Source: Sympetrum striolatum
Taxonomy: Eukaryota > Arthropoda > Insecta > Odonata > Libellulidae
DNA: 64,000 nucleotides
Assembly: GCA_947579665.1 (NCBI GenBank)
Contig: OX388349.1
Span: 23,716,459 to 23,780,458 of the forward strand
Direction: 5' to 3'
The notes under the pieces are model-generated. The model was not told where the DNA came from. It did not search any database and saw nothing but the letters and a program-made list of their open reading frames with translations. How positions within the stretch are numbered: position 1 is the stretch's first letter; each line of letters opens with the position of its first letter. The translations under genes and the position numbers were made by a program. This document shows positions 60,054 to 64,000 of this stretch, piece after piece.

Positions 60054-60284
60054 CTCAAATTCTCGTACTTTCAAGTTGTCAGCCGTTGAAGTAGTTAAGA
60101 ATCAGGCCTCAAGAGAATGACATGACCCAGCACACGTTCGCTATCTCGAAGTATTGTGGTAAGTCATATGCTGCTCGTGGCCATATTTCCTTTTACAGTC
60201 CACTTATTCCGTGGAGTCCGAAATTGTCTTATCTCTCATATTTTTGTCCAAACGAGGGCAGAAAGAGAGAACAGTAACATTCAT

Positions 60285-60412
60285 AGGCTCCCGGATAATC
60301 ATGTGGACAGCGCATTTGCCTTTGGTGAAAGCGGTCCCGGGTTCGAATCCCGGTGGGAGCCAATGAGCGAAATGACCCAAGCTATCGAAGCACTTTTAAC
60401 AATACTACTACT
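60285..60412 (+). mobile_element. tRNA-derived SINE (family 1), complete copy
   Basis: Head GGCTCCCGGATAATCATGTG with perfect acceptor-like stem, GGTTCGAATCCCGGTGGGAG, body GCGAAATGACCCAAGC and CGAAGCACTTTTAACAATAC, (TAC)n tail. AGTAACATTCAT is duplicated at 60273-60284 and 60413-60424. An open frame runs through it but is meaningless. Confidence 0.92.
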
Positions 60413-60426
60413 AGTAACATTCATGT

Positions 60427-60500
60427 ATTATTATTATTATTAGGGTCTTTATTAGGCGAGATTGAGACTAAAAAGTCTCCTCTTCCATCTAACCTGTAAA
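60427..60500 (-). mobile_element. R3 3' end, truncated copy
   Basis: A TTATTATTATTA run, then GGGTCTTTATTAGGCGAGAT and AAAAAGTCTCCTCTTCCATC, matches the triplet-tailed end of R3 at 37340 and 38000. It sits directly after the SINE's right target duplication. Confidence 0.75.
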
Positions 60501-60510
60501 TATTGTGGAA

Positions 60511-60531
60511 TGTATGTATGTATGTATGTTT
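60511..60531. repeat. (TATG)n microsatellite
   Basis: A short run of TATG units, four to five copies. Confidence 0.85.
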
Positions 60532-60630
60532 GAAAATGGTCACCCTTCCGTAATAAACAACCGACCATAAGTAGCACCTTGTAAAATATGGGGTAAATTA
60601 AAATGAAAATAGACGAAAAAAGAAGGAGTA

Positions 60631-60703
60631 GTCATTTTTCCACAATATTTATTCGGCACGATCGGTTTCGAAGAATGATATCAACATCATCGGGGAAAAA
60701 TCA
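60631..60703 (-). ncRNA. Hammerhead-like motif at a retroelement-type end
   Basis: On the minus strand: outer stem ATTTTTCC, then CCGATGATG in place of CTGATGA, a middle hairpin around TTGATATCA, CGAAACCGATCGTGCCG, AATAAATATTGTGG and the closing strand GGAAAAAT. The layout parallels the 2.7 and 63.6 kb sites. The core has a U-to-C change (CCGATGA), so a functional hammerhead is unlikely. Short ends of the form CGAAAC...AATAAATATTGTGG are common in arthropod retroelements, from general knowledge. Confidence 0.3.
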
Positions 60704-61107
60704 TCATCATCGCGAACATTTAACATCGCTCAGTTAGATAGTCACCCTAAATACATAACTTCCACATACGGTATGCAGTCACCAATAGAAGTACACAAGG
60801 CGGTTAATCTAAAAAGAATCCATAAGTATAACATCGAAGTTAATGAGAAGGTGAAATCCATAAAAGGAAGAACATTGGAAAAAATTCTAATCTTTATCTT
60901 GTGACTTCTTCAATGCCAGATTCGGTTTCTATTAATTATGCAATTCACCAGCAAACTCAATGTGCGAAGGTGTAACCTCTTGGACGGCCATGAAAAATAT
61001 TGGAAAAAATTACTTGGTACAGTCCCATAGAAATGCGGAAGCTTACGAAGTAATTCTTTTTCAATTAACTGGTATTTTTAAAGGGTGTATTAAGTAAAGA
61101 GGGTAAT

Positions 61108-61464
61108 TTGATTTTCTTTCAACCAGTTCGGATGCCGAAATTGCAGGGTAAAGGCGTAGACTTAAGAGATATTGTATGCATCATTCGAGTTATCACCGCG
61201 ATCGCTCAATTGATGAAAACACTTTTTGCAGATGTGTGGAACTATGTAAATAACGCGGCATGCCAATTTCATTCTTGTGGTAAAGGAATAAAAAAAAGTC
61301 TCACACAGGCACCGAAAAGACACTTGGTTTGGGAATTTCCTTGTGGAAGGAAAGAAATCCAGGGATGTAGCAGAGGATTGCGGGGGGAGAATTGCAGCGG
61401 AGGGGACGTGATTGGAATGCCCGAGAAAAGAATTGGGAGAGAAATGAGAGGGCTGCTGATTTAA
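61108..61464 (+). other. 118-codon open frame, unrecognised
   Basis: This is among the longer non-transposon frames in the window and runs into a GC-richer stretch. It has no domain I recognise, no clear start context and no splice evidence. An antisense frame overlaps its end. Probably chance; recorded because its length stands out. Confidence 0.15.
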
Positions 61465-61616
61465 GCGACAGGTTTACGAGAAGGGGAGATATCTGGAAGG
61501 GCTCACTTGGATATCGAGAGAGGAAATGAAAGGACAAGGTGCGCGAGAAAGGCGATCGAGGGGCTGGAAAAAGGGAATATTCCAGGTCGCCGTGGGGTCT
61601 TATTATTCCTGACCCG

Positions 61617-62009
61617 ACAACTCAGAGTGCGACAACTTATCGCTGGGACAACTCATGGCTGCTACAACTTTTCGAACCCGACAATACACAGTGCGACGAC
61701 TGTCCGTGCGGCTACTCATCGCGCCGACAACAGATCACTACGACAACTGAAATAATACCAAATTCTGAACGTTGAAATAATTGAGCGATAGTCTTTTCAC
61801 CGATAACAGATTAAACTAGTTTAATAATTATTTAATATTATTATTATTAATGCATTCGCTTCAATTTTGAATGATAACTATGTGGCAACGGTCCTAACAA
61901 CGGTGATAACAAATTTCGTTGCGATATGCGTCGACGCGATGGGTATTCGCACGGTCAGTTGCCGCAGAGTGAGTTGCCGGGTCCGATGAGTTGTCACACT
62001 CTAAGTTGT
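61617..62009. mobile_element. 393-bp inverted-repeat element with subterminal GACAACT words
   Basis: Ends ACAACTCAGAGTGCGACAAC and, inverted, ACAACTTAGAGTGTGACAAC match at 23 of 26 bp. Inside both ends CGACAACT-type words recur every 15-25 bp (left: GGGACAACTCATGG, CTACAACTTTTCG, GTGCGACGACT; right, inverted: CGGCAACTCAC, GCGGCAACTG). The centre is AT-rich. This resembles a non-autonomous DNA transposon with clustered subterminal sites. No target duplication was found, so the superfamily is unassigned. Confidence 0.65.
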
Positions 62010-63598
62010 AGTACTCCTAGTATTCACAGAGACCTTCTTATTTTAACCTTCGATAGGGAATATCTCCACTAATCGGTTGCGACCTGAGCGGTGGAACTTC
62101 ATATACATTCAACACATTATCATCTCCATAATGCCGCAATAGTAAGCAAATAGATATTCAGATGAAAACTTTTTGAAAACATATACCAAAACTTTTCTAC
62201 CTAGATCTACGTTGATACCCAACCCTTCTGTAGGCATGCGACAGGGGGTGTAAACACCGAACAATCGACTCATTTCTTTTGCTTATTACTATTGCGGATT
62301 GTTCTAAAAAATTAGTTCATTAAGAATTTGTACTTTCGTCTATTTTAATTTTTACGATAATTTTCGGAAAATTATTACAATACTATTTTATAATAACATA
62401 TGTCCATAGTATATACTGTTACAATACTTTTACGCTGCCTCCACGCTTCGATTTAACTGTGACGGAATATAAGTAAATAAATAAGTACCTACTACACACA
62501 ATATTTATAGCCAAATTTCAATGTTATTGGCAGATAGGATCGATATCATATAGCTACTACAATAAAATGCATACATCTTCTAGTTCGGCAAAACACAATA
62601 ACTACACAGCTGTCATCTAGCTATAACAGTACAAAAAACAACAAAGTAATTTCCCTTACAAGTATTAAATTTTCACCTAAGTTACACAGTGCGAATACAT
62701 GTAAATTTTAAGAAGTAGATAGAATGCCATTATCTTAGGTCCATACCCAGTCAAAGAAAGATTGGCTTTAAGATTCATAGGATATTTCATACAAAAATAT
62801 ATACCCAATTTACCGTTGGCCCTGCCAACCAATTTTTCTGTTTACAAAATTTCTTTACCGGTTTCTTGGGCTATTGGCAGCTTAGGTGTTCGCTTGCGTA
62901 CGTGCAAGAACCAAAAACATCAGGAATACCAAAATGTATTGGATGCAGCCGGTTCCAGCTTAAAGTATGAGTGTGGCGGTTTTTGGAAGTCTCTGTATTT
63001 TAACATTTGAGAACCTGATGGAGATTGCAATTCAGTTTAAGATTGTCATATCTGAACAGATTTTTTTTGTTGGCCAAGGTATAATCATTGCATTAATACA
63101 ATGAGTAAAGACTGATTTGTTCACAGGGTAAATATCTCTTTCGCAGTAAAAATTATAATTTTGATATCTTCTCCCACGTACCTATGCACCACGATTCCTA
63201 GAGCACATTAGACATTAATGGTAGATATTTAAATATCGGAACATAAACAGAGTTAAATGTATTTAAATATCATAAGCACTTATTTATCTAAGACTTTTAG
63301 ATCATACTGATCGTCAAAGAGTAACAAGGAAGTAATTAGATACATTAGATAGCTAATTCTGGTCGTTTTTTCCGAACTAGAGGAGCTAATAGGGTGGAAT
63401 AGGTACTGGTATTAGAACATACCCTCGATGGGTGTATATCAAAATCTACAAATAAAACAATATGTTGTTATAATAGATAATATGAAAACGATTAAGTCGT
63501 AAAGATTGCTTTCTAAATAATATCGATGGTGGAGGCCTTGACTTGGTGGTACGTCATGACAAAAGCAAGTGGAATAAGTAATTTATTTACTCTTAAAC
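62010..63598. other. Unassigned AT-rich sequence
   Basis: No gene recognised. The 82-codon frame at 62762-63010 has a protein-like mix of residues but no domain. Confidence 0.45.
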
Positions 63599-63712
63599 CA
63601 CACCTAATACAACGGAAGAACGATTATCATCATCAGGTATATATAGCAGGCACCACCTGACGAAGATGCCATGCCTCGAAACCATGGTCAATCTTCCGTT
63701 GTAATAAGTGTG
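63599..63712 (+). ncRNA. Hairpin with hammerhead-like core
   Basis: Outer arms of 21 bp (63599-63619 and 63692-63712, two mismatches) enclose CTGACGA (63657-63663), a stem GATGC/GCCTC (63665-63669 and 63673-63677, one mismatch), GAAA (63678-63681) and CCATGGTC, where a minimal third stem would end in GTC (63687-63689). The strand directly before CTGACGA does not pair with the strand directly after GTC, so helix I is not standard. As at 8466 and 2830, one extra base follows CTGANGA. Confidence 0.3.
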
Positions 63713-63792
63713 ATTTAGGTATAAATAAATTTGTTATTGCACCTGCATTTCCTTTCTATTTTCGAAAGAAATTCATTCATTCATTTTTTCAG

Positions 63793-63952
63793 CTTTGAAT
63801 TGAATATCTGGATTTAAGACATGCAGACAACGTGTCCGCTGATGCTGCAGTTAGTTGCGACAGAGATCATAAGCGATTTCGGCTGTAACACGCACCTGGA
63901 CATCAAAACCAACAAGCAAGGAATTCGCAGGGGGCCGAACATCCTACAAACG
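63793..63952 (+). CDS. Candidate host exon with start codon (hypothetical)
   Basis: A good splice acceptor, CATTCATTTTTTCAG, ends at 63792, and a moderate donor, ACG/GTAGTAAT, follows 63952. Inside, an ATG at 63821 opens 44 codons up to the donor with no stop, preceded by an in-frame stop (TAA) at 63815-63817, so the exon would hold the end of a 5' UTR and the first codons, leaving phase 0. The translation starts MQTTCPLMLQLVATEIISDF and matches no family I know. The local composition is more coding-like than its neighbourhood. Without homology or transcripts this remains a guess. Confidence 0.2.
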
Positions 63953-64000
63953 GTAGTAATTTTTTTCAATAACGCCACGATCATAACTGCAGCCACCCAC

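Noticed and set aside
1..64000. CRISPR array, prokaryotic operon or phage region
   Set aside because: No direct repeats with regular spacers, no ribosome-binding-site organised genes; every identifiable mobile element is eukaryotic.

Overview
The window looks like nuclear DNA of a large-genome arthropod, probably a hexapod. It is AT-rich, has no long host reading frame and no operon-like packing, and is crowded with decayed transposable elements: tRNA-derived SINEs with 12-14 bp target duplications, a hAT element with an 8-bp duplication, a pogo/Tigger element with a TA duplication, LINE 3' scraps and palindromic MITEs. The organism is inferred from style only; no host gene was recognised. 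Most open frames longer than 60 codons are chance ORFs or shadows of repeats. The window is best read as intergenic or intronic sequence.

Layout. 1-9 kb: unassigned AT-rich DNA with a 96-bp-arm palindrome (2.7 kb), a LINE 3' scrap (1.3 kb), a snap-back SINE (7.7 kb) and a hammerhead-like fold (8.47 kb). 9-16.2 kb: an intact SINE, a 31-bp tandem repeat, then two head-to-tail copies of a roughly 2.7-3.2 kb element that ends in a (CAGA)n tract; copy 1 has an internal duplication and a nested truncated SINE. 16-29 kb: mostly featureless, with CpG-bearing islands near 20.0 and 23.1-24.1 kb. 29-38 kb: a (TTA)n-tailed repeat family, a purine-rich tract, a foldback repeat, old SINEs and a palindromic MITE. 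40.1-42.7 kb: a SINE, then a complete but dead 2,333-bp Tigger/pogo element. 44 kb: a SINE beside a foldback repeat that contains a 77-bp MITE. 46.8-47.8 kb: a 965-bp non-autonomous hAT element with GC-rich subterminal arrays. 50-60 kb: SINE copies, a second 77-bp MITE, a divergent SINE pair and a LINE 3' fragment. 60-64 kb: another SINE, a hammerhead-like fold, a 393-bp inverted-repeat element, and one possible host exon near the right edge.

The pieces interact mainly as layers of insertion: SINEs cut into older repeats, a MITE sits inside a foldback element, and a (TTA)n repeat sits between 100-bp direct repeats. The most unusual signal is a recurring RNA-like motif, CTGANGA-N-stem-GAAAC, at several sites. 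It resembles the hammerhead ribozyme core but carries a consistent extra base. The most secure structural results are the hAT element, the Tigger/pogo element and the SINE copies with target duplications.
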